Source: Bosea vaviloviae | GTDB lineage: Bacteria; Pseudomonadota; Alphaproteobacteria; Rhizobiales; Beijerinckiaceae | Direction of reading: 5' to 3' | DNA: 64,000 nt | Assembly (NCBI RefSeq): GCF_001741865.1 | Contig: NZ_CP017147.1 | Span: 2,037,001-2,101,000 of the forward strand | In this document: piece after piece, positions 10,058-18,515 of the stretch | Numbering within the stretch: position 1 is the first letter of the stretch | Layout: each line of letters opens with the position of its first letter | Notes under the pieces: model-generated | What the model saw: only the letters and a program-made list of their open reading frames with translations | The model's database searches: none | What the model was told of the DNA's origin: nothing | Made by a program: the position numbers and the translations under genes

Positions 10058-10220
10058 CCCTGGAAGAACCAACGGCCATGTCCTGAACGGCTGCGCGTAC
10101 ATCCGGCGTCAAACGTTCGGCTCATGGCCGTCTTCACCGACGCTGGAGGACAGTGGAACGCCCTCGACATCGTCGTGATCCCTATATGGGAGAGCAATGC
10201 GGCGGTTTCAAGGGCGCGCA

Positions 10221-10688
10221 TCAGCTTCGGTCCGGACGCCATTCATAGAGGATGTCCGGTTCACCTTCCTCATTGCCTGTCCCGTCGCCCATCTCGACGA
10301 TGTGGAAGCCATGAGCTTCGTAGAAGGCGCGGGCGCGGGCATTGCGCTGGAAGGTGAACAGCGTGAGCCGGGCCGGGCTCAGCTCCTTGGCCTTGGTGAG
10401 CATCAGCGAACCGATGCCGCGGCGATACCAGCCCGGCAGCAGGTAGAGCTGGTCGAGATCCTCGCCCTGCAAAGCGAGGACGCCGACGATGCTCTCGCCC
10501 GATCTGGCGATCCAGGTTTCGCGAGTCGTCAAAAGCGTGTCGGCAATCCAGCGGCGCGTCTGCGCGTCGCTGTGGACACGACGCAGGAACGGCAGGGCTT
10601 GAGTGCGGGAGGCAAGATAGAGCTCGGCGATCTCGGCGGCGTCGTCGGCCGTGGCGCGCTCGATCCGCGTTGCATCGCGGCGTTTCAT
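10221..10688 (-). CDS. GNAT-family N-acetyltransferase
   Basis: 155 residues covering one GNAT domain. The acetyl-CoA-binding motif A is the segment LYLLPGWYRRGIGSLML (R-R-G-I-G-S pattern), followed by motif B around FQRNARARAFYEAHGF. The acceptor is unknown. It starts 21 bases after the end of the DUF1993 gene in the same direction, so the two are probably one transcript ending at the hairpin near 10034. Confidence 0.85.
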   Translation of the reverse strand: MKRRDATRIERATADDAAEIAELYLASRTQALPFLRRVHSDAQTRRWIADTLLTTRETWIARSGESIVGVLALQGEDLDQLYLLPGWYRRGIGSLMLTKAKELSPARLTLFTFQRNARARAFYEAHGFHIVEMGDGTGNEEGEPDILYEWRPDRS

Positions 10689-10709
10689 CTTGCCTCCCCG
10701 CTAAAGAGC

Positions 10710-11228
10710 TCAGGCGTCGAGAACGCCGTGCAGGAAGTCGCTCTTGCCGATCTGGATGCCGTTCTCGCGCAGGATCGCATAGGCGGTCGTGGCGTGGAAA
10801 TAGAAGTTCGGCACGGCAAAGCGCGTGAGGTAGGTCTCGCCCTTCATCGTCACCGTCGCCGACGGGCCGCGCGGGAAGGTCACATCCTTGGCGAGGCCCG
10901 CATCCAGCGCTGCATCATCGGTGTTCGCGACGAAGGCCAGCACCTTGGCGATGCGCGCCTTGAGCTCGGCGACGGTGGTCTCTTCGTCGGGAAATTTCGG
11001 ATTCTCGGCGCCGCTGACCCGTGCCGCCGCGTTCTTGGCGAAATCGCAGGCGAGCTGAATCTGGCGCGTGAAGGGCAGCATGTCGGGCGACAGCCGCGAC
11101 GACAGCAGAACCGCCGGGTCGATCTTGCGCTCGGCGGCCTGCGCGGCCGCTTTGTCGAGGATGGCGTCGAGCGCCTTGAGCGTCTGGATGAAGCCGGCAA
11201 ACGCGGCGGAGCGGGCGGTCAATGGCAT
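10710..11228 (-). CDS. DUF1993 family protein
   Basis: 172 residues from the start at 11228, which has a good GAGGA site and begins MPLTARSAAFAGFIQTL, as the family does. A longer open frame to 11324 adds residues with no family match. The four-helix DinB-like DUF1993 pattern is visible: RLSPDMLPFTRQIQLACDF, the middle FPDEETTVAEL and the C-terminal FAVPNFYFHATTAYAILREN. The function of the family is not established; related DinB folds bind metals or thiols. It lies 21 bases upstream of the acetyltransferase. Confidence 0.85.
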   Translation of the reverse strand: MPLTARSAAFAGFIQTLKALDAILDKAAAQAAERKIDPAVLLSSRLSPDMLPFTRQIQLACDFAKNAAARVSGAENPKFPDEETTVAELKARIAKVLAFVANTDDAALDAGLAKDVTFPRGPSATVTMKGETYLTRFAVPNFYFHATTAYAILRENGIQIGKSDFLHGVLDA

Positions 11229-11352
11229 CAGATCATCCTCGGATACGAAGACGGGCCCGGATGGGCCCGTCGCATCGCGAATATAGTTGCTGCCACGCCG
11301 TATACAGGGGCCGGCTGCGAACAAAGCGCGCCGAGATCAATCCTCCCCGAGA

Positions 11353-11922
11353 TCAATCCTTGGCGCGCTCGACATAGGCGCCGGTCTCCGTCATCACCAC
11401 GATGCGGACGCCGGGCCCGATATGCGGGGGAACGGCGGTGCGCACGCCGTTGACCAGGATCGCGGGCTTGTAGGAGGACGAGGCGGTCTGGCCCTTGGTG
11501 ACCGGCTCGGTCTCGGCGACCTCGACGACGACGCGCTGCGGCAATTCGATCGAGACCGCCTTCTCCTCGAACACCGAGAGCGAGACCTTCATGCCTTCCT
11601 GGAGATAGGGCGCCATGTCGCCGACCACGTCGCCATCGACGTTGATCTGGTCGAAGGTTTCGGGGTTCATGAAGACGTATTGCTCGCCGTCCTGGTAGAG
11701 ATAGGTGTAATCGCGATCCTCGACATAGGCGCGCTCGACCTGCTCGGTCGTCTTGTAGCGCTGCGTCATCTTGGTGCCGTCATGGATCCGGCGCATGTCG
11801 ATCTGTGTCGTCGGCGTGCCCTTGCCGGGGAAGAAGCTCTCGGCCGAGAGAACCGAGCAGAGATGCCCGTCGAGCTCGAGCACATTGCCCTTGCGGACGG
11901 ATGAAGCGATGACCTTAACCAC
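11353..11922 (-). CDS. efp: Elongation factor P
   Basis: 189 residues with the three EF-P domains. The modifiable lysine is Lys34, at the tip of the loop in [20 protein letters not shown] enters the ribosome E site and rescues stalling at proline runs. The two modification genes epmA and epmB lie divergently 117 bases away, so this EF-P is probably beta-lysylated on Lys34, as in Escherichia coli. The window itself codes a substrate for such a factor: the caspase-like protein has long proline runs. Confidence 0.97.
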   Translation of the reverse strand: MVKVIASSVRKGNVLELDGHLCSVLSAESFFPGKGTPTTQIDMRRIHDGTKMTQRYKTTEQVERAYVEDRDYTYLYQDGEQYVFMNPETFDQINVDGDVVGDMAPYLQEGMKVSLSVFEEKAVSIELPQRVVVEVAETEPVTKGQTASSSYKPAILVNGVRTAVPPHIGPGVRIVVMTETGAYVERAKD

Positions 11923-12038
11923 GTGAAGCTTCCTTGACTGGTGCGCGGCTCTTGCGCGCGCTATTCGAATTCGTTGCCGCGCAACTACCGCATTCGCGGG
12001 CGAAACGGAAGCTGTCAGACGCTTTGACGCGAGACCCT

Positions 12039-13103
12039 ATGAACGACGGACCTCCTCCCTTCTGGCGGCCGGACATCCATGCCGACCGCCGGCACGCCTT
12101 GCTGGCGCGCGGGCGCATCAAGAGTGCGCTCCGGCGCTGGTTCGAGGCGCGCGATTTCGTCGAGGTCGAGGCGGCGATCCTGCAGCTCTCGCCTGGCAAC
12201 GAGACGCATCTCCACGGCTTTGCGACGGTCTTGATCGACGATGCCGGCGCGGGCCACCCCTATTACCTGCACACCTCGCCCGAATTCGCCGCCAAGAAGC
12301 TGCTGGCGGCGGGCGAGCCGCGGATCTTCGATTTCGCCCGCGTCTTCCGCAACCGCGAGCGCACGGCGCTGCACCATCCCGAATTCACGATGCTGGAATG
12401 GTACCGGGCCGGCGAGGACTATGAGAGTTTGATGGCCGACAGCGCCGCGCTGCTGGCCGAGGCCGCGCGGGCGGCAGGCGCCACATTGCTGCAATGGCGC
12501 GGCGTGGAGGCTGATCCCTTTGCCGAGCCTGAGCGCCTGACGCTGCACGACGCCTTCGCGCGCCATGCCGGCATCGATCTGCTGGCGACGATCGGGCAAG
12601 ACGGCGCGACCGATCGCGCTGCGCTCGCGAGAGCCGCCATCGCTGCCGGCATCAGGCTGGTTGAAGACGATAGCTGGTCCGACATCTTCAGCCGCGTCCT
12701 GTCCGAACGGATCGAGCCGCATCTCGGTCAAGGCCGTGCCACGATCCTGTGTGAGTATCCGATTTCCGAGGCCGCCCTGGCGCGGCCCAAGCCCGGCGAT
12801 GGCAGGATTGCCGAGCGCTTCGAGCTTTATGCCTGCGGCGTCGAGCTCGCCAACGCCTTCGGCGAACTCACCGACCCGGCCGAGCAGCGCCGGCGCTTCG
12901 AGGCCGATATGGACGAGAAGGCGCGCATCTACGGCGAACGCTACCCGGTCGACGAGGATTTCCTGGCCGCGCTCGCGCAGATGCCGCAGGCTTCGGGCAT
13001 CGCGCTTGGCTTCGACCGGCTGGTGATGCTCTGCACGGGTGCGCCGCGGATCGAGGATGTGCTCTGGACGCCGGTGGCGGAACCGGGCAGGAGGCAGGCA
13101 TGA
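12039..13103 (+). CDS. epmA: EpmA, EF-P (R)-beta-lysyltransferase (lysyl-tRNA synthetase-like)
   Basis: 354 residues from the ATG at 12039, where the homologous part begins. It is a class II aminoacyl-tRNA synthetase core without an anticodon-binding domain: LSPGNETHLHGF, motif 2 in FRNRERTALHHPEFTMLEWY, and motif 3 in SGIALGFDRLVML. EpmA activates (R)-beta-lysine and attaches it to Lys34 of EF-P. The open frame extends to 11934, but the extra residues are not conserved. Its stop overlaps the epmB start (ATGA). Confidence 0.93.
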   Translation: MNDGPPPFWRPDIHADRRHALLARGRIKSALRRWFEARDFVEVEAAILQLSPGNETHLHGFATVLIDDAGAGHPYYLHTSPEFAAKKLLAAGEPRIFDFARVFRNRERTALHHPEFTMLEWYRAGEDYESLMADSAALLAEAARAAGATLLQWRGVEADPFAEPERLTLHDAFARHAGIDLLATIGQDGATDRAALARAAIAAGIRLVEDDSWSDIFSRVLSERIEPHLGQGRATILCEYPISEAALARPKPGDGRIAERFELYACGVELANAFGELTDPAEQRRRFEADMDEKARIYGERYPVDEDFLAALAQMPQASGIALGFDRLVMLCTGAPRIEDVLWTPVAEPGRRQA

Positions 13104-14152
13104 ACGCCCATACGCCCATGCGGAGCATCGATGCGCTGATCGCGCAGGGGCTCGTCGCGCCTGAAAAGCGTGACGGGCTGGATGCCGTCGCCCGGCGCTA
13201 CGCCGTCTCCGTGACGCCGGCCATGGCGGCTCTGATCGACCCCGCCGACCCAGCCGACCCGATCGCGCGGCAGTTCGTGCCCGACTCGGCCGAGCTTGTC
13301 ACCTTGCCGCAGGAACTGGCCGATCCAATCGGCGACGAGGCGCATTCGCCGGTCGAGGGCGTGGTCCATCGCTATCCCGATCGCGCCTTGCTCAAGCTTG
13401 TCCATGCCTGCCCTGTCTATTGCCGCTTCTGCTTCCGCCGCGAGATGGTCGGCCCCGGCGGGGATGCGCTGACCGGCGAGAAGCTTGACGCGGCGCTGGC
13501 CTATCTCGCCTCCCGGCCGGAGATCTGGGAGGTCATCATGACGGGCGGTGACCCGCTGATCCTCTCCGCCAGGCGCGTCCGCGAGATCGCGGCGCGGCTT
13601 GCCGAGCTCGCGCATATCAAGGTCGCGCGTTGGCATACCCGTGTGCCGATGGTCCAGCCGGAGCGCGTCACGGCAGACTATGCTCGGGCGCTTCGCGTCC
13701 CCGGCAAGGCGAGCTACATCGCGGTCCATGCCAACCACCCGCGCGAATTCACTGATGCCGCCTGCGCCGCGCTCGCCCGCCTCAATGATGCCGGCCATGT
13801 GCTGATCAGCCAGAGCGTTTTGCTCAAGGGCGTCAACGCCGATATCGAGACCCTTGGCGCGCTGATGCGCGCCTTCGTCGAGAACCGGGTGAAGCCTTAT
13901 TACCTACACCATCCCGATCTCGCGCCCGGCACCTCACAGTTCCGGCTCTCGCTGGAGGAGGGGCAGGCGCTGGTCAAAAGCCTGAGGGGCCATCTTTCAG
14001 GGCTGTGCCAGCCGACCTATATCCTCGACATCCCTGGTGGGGCAGGCAAGATCCCGGTCGGTCCCGCCTTTCTCTCGGGCTGCGAGACACCCGGCGCGGA
14101 GGCTTTCGCCGAGGATCGCCATGGTGAGTTTCACCGCTACCCGCCGGCCTGA
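13100..14152 (+). CDS. epmB: EpmB, EF-P lysine 2,3-aminomutase (radical SAM)
   Basis: 350 residues. The radical SAM cluster ligands are Cys104, Cys108 and Cys111 in HACPVYCRFCFRRE (CxxxCxxC), and the PLP-binding lysine is expected in the C-terminal GGAGKIPVGP segment. GGDPLIL is also conserved. EpmB converts L-lysine to (R)-beta-lysine for EpmA. The overlap with epmA and the neighbouring efp make the assignment to EF-P modification, rather than lysine fermentation, secure. No EpmC hydroxylase gene is seen nearby. Confidence 0.93.
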   Translation: MNAHTPMRSIDALIAQGLVAPEKRDGLDAVARRYAVSVTPAMAALIDPADPADPIARQFVPDSAELVTLPQELADPIGDEAHSPVEGVVHRYPDRALLKLVHACPVYCRFCFRREMVGPGGDALTGEKLDAALAYLASRPEIWEVIMTGGDPLILSARRVREIAARLAELAHIKVARWHTRVPMVQPERVTADYARALRVPGKASYIAVHANHPREFTDAACAALARLNDAGHVLISQSVLLKGVNADIETLGALMRAFVENRVKPYYLHHPDLAPGTSQFRLSLEEGQALVKSLRGHLSGLCQPTYILDIPGGAGKIPVGPAFLSGCETPGAEAFAEDRHGEFHRYPPA

Positions 14153-14192
14153 CGCATAGAGCCGCCAGCGTGCGGCCATGGAAGGACATGCC

Positions 14193-14837
14193 ATGCAAGA
14201 GAAGATGCCCATCGCGATCGTCTCGGACGTCGTTTGCCCCTGGTGCTTCGTCGGCAAGGCGCGGCTGGAAAAAGCGCTCGATGCGCATGGCTTGACCGAC
14301 CGCGTCGCCATCACCTGGCTGCCCTATGAGCTGAACCCGGACATGCCGGCGGAAGGGATGGACCGTACGGCCTATCTCGACGCCAAATTCGGCCCCGGCA
14401 AGCGCAAGGAGATCGAGGTCAGGCTCTCGGAGGCGGCGCTCGAAAGCGGCATCACCTTCAACTGGGCCAAGGTCACCAGGAGCGTGAACACGCGCATGGC
14501 GCATATGTTGATCGCCGCCGCCTCGACCGTGCAGCGTGGCAGCGACATGACGGCGGCGCTGTTCAAGGCCTATTTCCAGGAGGGCCGCGACATCGGCAAT
14601 CTGGAGACGCTGGTCGAGATCGCAGTCGAGCAGGGTTTTGACGAACAGGCGGCCCGCGACGAGCTCACCAATGACGAATTGCGCGAGACCATCATCGGCT
14701 TGGAGGCTCATGCCCAGAAGGTCGGCGTCACCGGCGTGCCCTTCTTCATCATCGACGGCAAGCTCGCGGTTTCCGGCGCGCAGACCGCCGATGTCTGGGC
14801 GCAGGTGTTCCAGCAGGTGATGCGCGACGCGGCTTGA
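14193..14837 (+). CDS. DsbA-family oxidoreductase (FrnE-like)
   Basis: 214 residues. A thioredoxin-fold DsbA-like domain with the active-site motif VCPWC in VSDVVCPWCFVGKARLEKAL and the cis-Pro region TGVPFFIIDGKLAVSGAQ. There is no signal peptide, so it is cytosolic, as for the FrnE/polyketide-associated and 2-hydroxychromene-2-carboxylate isomerase-like group. The start at 14193 is chosen for its GGAAGGA site 7 bases upstream; an ATG at 14178 is possible. Its stop overlaps the next gene. Confidence 0.85.
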   Translation: MQEKMPIAIVSDVVCPWCFVGKARLEKALDAHGLTDRVAITWLPYELNPDMPAEGMDRTAYLDAKFGPGKRKEIEVRLSEAALESGITFNWAKVTRSVNTRMAHMLIAAASTVQRGSDMTAALFKAYFQEGRDIGNLETLVEIAVEQGFDEQAARDELTNDELRETIIGLEAHAQKVGVTGVPFFIIDGKLAVSGAQTADVWAQVFQQVMRDAA

Positions 14838-15430
14838 GCCCGAGCATGGCGATCGCGCGCTATCTGAGCCATCCGCAGGTCCAGATCGACCCTGCGGTCC
14901 CTGTGCCCGATTGGGGCTTGTCGCCGCTTGGCCTGGCGCGAACACAAGCCTTCGCGGGCGCGTCGCTGCTCCATGCCACGCGCCGGATCGTCTCGTCCGG
15001 CGAACGCAAGGCGATCGAGACTGCGCAATGCATTGCCTCCGTGCTCGGCATTGCCGTCGAAATTCGTCACGCCATGCATGAGAACGACCGCTCGGCGACC
15101 GGCTATCTGCCGCCGCCGGAGTTCGAGGCGATGGCCGATGCGTTCTTCGCCTCGCCGTCGCTCAGCATTCGCGGCTGGGAGCGTGCGGTCGACGCGCAGG
15201 CGCGGATCCTGCGCGAGGTCGAGGCCGTGCTGGCCGAACCGGGTGAGGGTGATATCCTGTTCGTCGGGCATGGCGGCGTCGGCACATTGTTGCTCTGCCA
15301 TCTCGGGGCGGAGCCGATAGCGCGCAAACGGGATCAACCTGGCGGAGGCGGCAATCTTTTCGCATTCGACGCCGCGACACGAATCGTGCACCACGCGTGG
15401 CGCGCGATGGAGGAGGTGGCTGGCCAATGA
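14834..15430 (+). CDS. Histidine phosphatase superfamily protein
   Basis: 198 residues; TTG at 14834, or ATG at 14846 four codons in. It has the branch-1 phosphoglycerate-mutase-like layout: a His near the N-terminus (RYLSHPQVQ), the arginine segment [15 protein letters not shown], a Glu-rich middle and the second His in [14 protein letters not shown]. The usual RHG is degenerate here (Ser-His-Pro). It may be a phosphatase of small metabolites or a SixA-like protein phosphatase; the substrate is unknown. It overlaps the preceding gene and pyrF, forming a tight operon. Confidence 0.75.
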   Translation: MSPSMAIARYLSHPQVQIDPAVPVPDWGLSPLGLARTQAFAGASLLHATRRIVSSGERKAIETAQCIASVLGIAVEIRHAMHENDRSATGYLPPPEFEAMADAFFASPSLSIRGWERAVDAQARILREVEAVLAEPGEGDILFVGHGGVGTLLLCHLGAEPIARKRDQPGGGGNLFAFDAATRIVHHAWRAMEEVAGQ

Positions 15431-16134
15431 CGCAGAAGATCAACGACCTTCGTGACCGCATGATCGTCGCGCTCGACGTGCCGACGATCTGGGACGCTTA
15501 TCGCATCGTCTCGCAGCTCGGCGACGAGGCGAGCTTCTACAAGATCGGTTACGCGCTCGCCTTCGCCGGCGGCCTGCAGCTTACCCAGCAATTGGTGGCC
15601 GAGGGCAAGAAGGTCTTTCTCGACCTGAAGCTGCACGACATCGGCAATACGGTCACGGAAGGCGTGCAGTCGCTGAGCAATCTCGGCGTCGACTTCCTCA
15701 CCGTGCATGCCTATCCGCAGACCATGCGCGGCGCGGTCGAGGGACGGGCGGAGGCGGCGCTGAAGCTTCTCGCGGTCACGGCCTTGACCTCCTATGACGA
15801 TGGCGATCTGCGCGACGCCGGCTATGGGCTCGCCGTGCGCGATCTCGTGCGGATGCGCGCCGAGCAGGCCCGCACCACCGGCATCGACGGCATCGTCTGC
15901 TCCGCGGCCGAGACCGAGATCGTGCGCGACGTCGTCGGCGCCGACATGCTGATCGTGACGCCGGGGATCCGCCCCGCCGGGAGCGCCGCAGGCGACCAGA
16001 AGCGGACGCTGACGCCGGGCGAGGCGATCCGCGCCGGTGTCGACCACCTTGTCATCGGGCGTCCCATTATCCGCGCGGCAGACCCGCGTGGAGCGGCCGC
16101 CGCGATCATGGACGAGATCGCCGCGGCCTCATAA
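15427..16134 (+). CDS. pyrF: Orotidine 5'-phosphate decarboxylase
   Basis: 235 residues from the ATG at 15427, which overlaps the preceding stop (ATGA). Family motifs are present in order: [15 protein letters not shown], the catalytic [13 protein letters not shown] (Asp-Lys-Asp array), [16 protein letters not shown] and DHLVIGRPI. It makes UMP in the last step of pyrimidine synthesis. The frame continues upstream to 15397, but those residues belong to the overlapping gene. Confidence 0.97.
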   Translation: MTQKINDLRDRMIVALDVPTIWDAYRIVSQLGDEASFYKIGYALAFAGGLQLTQQLVAEGKKVFLDLKLHDIGNTVTEGVQSLSNLGVDFLTVHAYPQTMRGAVEGRAEAALKLLAVTALTSYDDGDLRDAGYGLAVRDLVRMRAEQARTTGIDGIVCSAAETEIVRDVVGADMLIVTPGIRPAGSAAGDQKRTLTPGEAIRAGVDHLVIGRPIIRAADPRGAAAAIMDEIAAAS

Positions 16135-16176
16135 GCTCGCGCGCTCCAACCGAACCACGCAGAGACGGATACGGAA

Positions 16177-16464
16177 ATGCCCAAGGGATATGTCGTGGCG
16201 CGCGCCAAGGTTACCGACGCCACCAAATGGGCGGCCTATGCCGCCAAGGCCTCGGACGCGATGAAGATCTATGGCGGCACGCCGATCGTGCGCGGCGGCC
16301 AGATGACGGTGGCCGAGGGCGAGGGCCGGGCCCGCAACATCGTCATCGAATTCGCCGATTTCGCCTCGGCCAAGTCCTATGTCGGCTCGCCGGAATATGC
16401 CGAGGCGCGCAAGCTGCGCGAGGGCGCCGGCGAACTCGACATCGTCGTCGTCGAGGGGGTCTGA
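16177..16464 (+). CDS. DUF1330 family protein (first of a pair)
   Basis: 95 residues, a single ferredoxin-like DUF1330 domain: MPKGYVVARAKVTDATKWAA at the N-terminus, a central GGTPIVRGGQMTVAEGEGR, and the C-terminal SPEYAEARKLREGAG. Its function is unknown; related folds are EthD-like or monooxygenase-like dimers. It is followed after 4 bases by a paralogue of about the same size, so the pair arose by duplication and may form a heterodimer. Confidence 0.85.
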   Translation: MPKGYVVARAKVTDATKWAAYAAKASDAMKIYGGTPIVRGGQMTVAEGEGRARNIVIEFADFASAKSYVGSPEYAEARKLREGAGELDIVVVEGV

Positions 16465-16468
16465 AGCC

Positions 16469-16777
16469 ATGGCGAAGGGCTATTGGATCGCGCGTGTCGA
16501 TGTCGAGAACACGGCCGCCTATGACAGCTACCGCGCGCTGAACGCGATCGCCTTCGCCAAATACGGCGCGAAGTTCCTGGTGCGCGGCGGCGACTACAAG
16601 CTCGCCCGCGGCGAGGGCCGCAAGCACAATGTCGTCCTCGAGTTCAAGGACGAGGCGACGGCACGTGCCTGCTACGATTCGCCGGAATACCAGGAGGCGG
16701 TGAAGTACCTCGCCCAGGCCGGCAAATCCGACCTCGTCATCATCGGCGGCTATGACGGCGCCCAGCCGGGGGATTGA
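16469..16777 (+). CDS. DUF1330 family protein (second of a pair)
   Basis: 102 residues from the ATG at 16469. It aligns along its length with the gene just before it (MAKGYWIARVDVENTAAYDS against MPKGYVVARAKVTDATKWAA; FLVRGGDYKLARGEGR against PIVRGGQMTVAEGEGR; YDSPEYQEAVKYL against VGSPEYAEARKLR). The frame is open upstream to 16379, inside the first copy, but the homology fixes the start. Role unknown. Confidence 0.85.
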   Translation: MAKGYWIARVDVENTAAYDSYRALNAIAFAKYGAKFLVRGGDYKLARGEGRKHNVVLEFKDEATARACYDSPEYQEAVKYLAQAGKSDLVIIGGYDGAQPGD

Positions 16778-16817
16778 GGCGTTTGATTCTGGGATGACGC
16801 CGCGTTCGTGACCGAGG

Positions 16818-17933
16818 ATGGCGAACATAGTGACGCTGCACGACAAGACCACGCTCACCGCCATCGGCGTCATCAGCGGCACCTCGATGGATGGCATCGA
16901 CGTGTCGATCGTCAGCAGCGACGGCCAGGATACGCCGCGCTTCGGCGCCGGCGCCTCCTACCCCTATCGCGACAGCACACGGCGTGAACTGCAGGCACTG
17001 GTCGCTGAGGCCGAGCGCGCGCTGACCGAACCGCTTGTCGAGCTCGAGGCGGCGGTGACCGCCGACCATCTCGCGGCGGTCGAGCGTTTCATCGCCGAGC
17101 AGAAGCTCGATCCAGCCGCGATCGATCTCGTCGGCCTGCATGGCCAGACCGTCTATCACCGGCCCGAACAGCGCTTCACCCGCCAGCTCATCGATGGGCC
17201 GGCGGTAGCGCAGGCGCTCGGCATCGCCACCGTCGATCGCTTCCGCCATGCCGATGTCGCGGCGGGCGGCGAGGGGGCGCCCTTCGCGCCGCTCTACCAC
17301 CGGGCATTGGCGCAGGCGCTGGAGCAGCCGGTCATGGTCTTGAATCTCGGCGGCGTCGGCAACGTCACCTATATCGACGGCGAGACCGTGATCGCCTTCG
17401 ACACCGGCCCGGCAAGCGCGATCCTCGATGATTTCGTGCTGCGCCGGCAGGGCCGCACTTATGATGCCGACGGTGCGCTCTCAGCGAGCGGGCAGGTGCG
17501 GCAGGAGCTGGTCGCGGGCTTCATGCAGAACTCCTATTTCGACCGTCCCGCGCCGAAATCGCTCGATCGCAACGATTTTCACCGCCGCGCCCAGGTCGTC
17601 GAGGCCTTGCCGGATGCCGATGGCGCCGCCACGCTCGCCGCCTTCACAATCGAGAGCGTCGTCGCCTCGCTGCGCCATGTGCCTGATGTGCCCAAGCGCT
17701 GGCTCGTCACCGGCGGCGGACGGCTGAACCGGCATTTCATGGCGCAGCTCGCGAGCCGCCTCGGCGTTCCCGTCGAGCCGGTCGAGGCGGCAGGCTGGGA
17801 CGGCGATGCGCTGGAAGCCCAGACCTTCGCCTATCTTGCGATCCGCTCGGTCAAGGGGCTGCCGCTCAGCCTGCCCGGCACGACCGGCGTGCCGCAGCCG
17901 ATGACAGGCGGGCGGCTGAACCGCGTCGGCTGA
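16818..17933 (+). CDS. anmK: Anhydro-N-acetylmuramic acid kinase
   Basis: 371 residues with the sugar-kinase/Hsp70-like fold. The ATP-binding phosphate loop is IGVISGTSMDGIDVSIV, followed by LVGLHGQTVYHRP, FRHADVAAGGEGAPFAPLYH and VLNLGGVGNVTYI, and the adenosine motif WLVTGGGRLN. AnmK phosphorylates and opens 1,6-anhydro-MurNAc to MurNAc-6-phosphate during cell-wall recycling. The start at 16818 has a GAGG just before it. Confidence 0.95.
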   Translation: MANIVTLHDKTTLTAIGVISGTSMDGIDVSIVSSDGQDTPRFGAGASYPYRDSTRRELQALVAEAERALTEPLVELEAAVTADHLAAVERFIAEQKLDPAAIDLVGLHGQTVYHRPEQRFTRQLIDGPAVAQALGIATVDRFRHADVAAGGEGAPFAPLYHRALAQALEQPVMVLNLGGVGNVTYIDGETVIAFDTGPASAILDDFVLRRQGRTYDADGALSASGQVRQELVAGFMQNSYFDRPAPKSLDRNDFHRRAQVVEALPDADGAATLAAFTIESVVASLRHVPDVPKRWLVTGGGRLNRHFMAQLASRLGVPVEPVEAAGWDGDALEAQTFAYLAIRSVKGLPLSLPGTTGVPQPMTGGRLNRVG

Positions 17934-17956
17934 CCGCAGGATCAAGGAGCATCGCA

Positions 17957-18349
17957 ATGAGCCTGGGTGGGATAGGCAACCTCGATTACACCGTGATCTT
18001 ATGCAGCAGGATGGCGGAAACGCGCGCGTTCTACCGCGATATCATGCAGTTTCCGATCGAGGTCGATCTTGAGAACTGGGTCAGCTTTCGCGTAGGCGCC
18101 GCGCTGCTCGCCCTGCGGCCGCGCGGCGTGTGGAGCGTCTGCGACGACGGCAAGGCGCTGCCGGGATCGGCGGCGGTTCAGCTCGCCTTTCGCGTGGCGC
18201 CTCCTGCGGTCGATGCCTGCCATGCGGAACTGGTCGCCAAGGGCGTGCCGATCCTGAGGGAGCCGACCGATCTGCCCAATTGGCGTCACCGCACGCTGTT
18301 CTTTCGCGATCCCGAGGACACCATCATCGAGATTTACGCCGAGTATTGA
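17957..18349 (+). CDS. VOC-family (glyoxalase/bleomycin-resistance) protein
   Basis: 130 residues. Two beta-alpha-beta-beta-beta units typical of the VOC fold: MAETRAFYRDIMQFPIEVDL near the N-terminus and HRTLFFRDPEDTIIEIYAEY at the C-terminus, whose Glu is the usual metal ligand. It starts 23 bases after anmK with an AAGGAG site, so it may be co-transcribed. The substrate is unknown; glyoxalase I or a dioxygenase-like role cannot be told apart. Confidence 0.8.
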   Translation: MSLGGIGNLDYTVILCSRMAETRAFYRDIMQFPIEVDLENWVSFRVGAALLALRPRGVWSVCDDGKALPGSAAVQLAFRVAPPAVDACHAELVAKGVPILREPTDLPNWRHRTLFFRDPEDTIIEIYAEY

Positions 18350-18383
18350 GCCGCGAGACGGGCTTTGATGGCGCCCTCTTTGC

Positions 18384-18506
18384 CGTCATTGCGAGCACCC
18401 GGGTCTTGCCTTCGGCAAGCCCGAGTACAGGCTCCGCGAAGCAATCCAGAAGGCTCGCTCGACGTCCCCCTGGATTGCTTCGTCGCTAGCGCTCCTCGCA
18501 ATGACG
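18384..18506. repeat. Palindromic intergenic repeat, family A (copy 1, with insert)
   Basis: The outer arms are CGTCATTGCGAGC at the left and a matching CGCAATGACG at the right, with the inner arms GCGAAGCAATCCAG and CTGGATTGCTTCG. Compared with the copies near 34597, 46566 and 58315 it carries an extra stretch of about 39 bases in the left arm that has its own hairpin (CGGGTCTTGCC-TTC-GGCAAGCCCG). It lies between converging VOC and SDR genes. Confidence 0.85.
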
Positions 18507-18515
18507 GGGAGGGCG

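Noticed and set aside
16177..16777. Possible frameshifted single DUF1330 gene
   Set aside because: Both copies are complete domains with their own starts; it is a tandem duplication.
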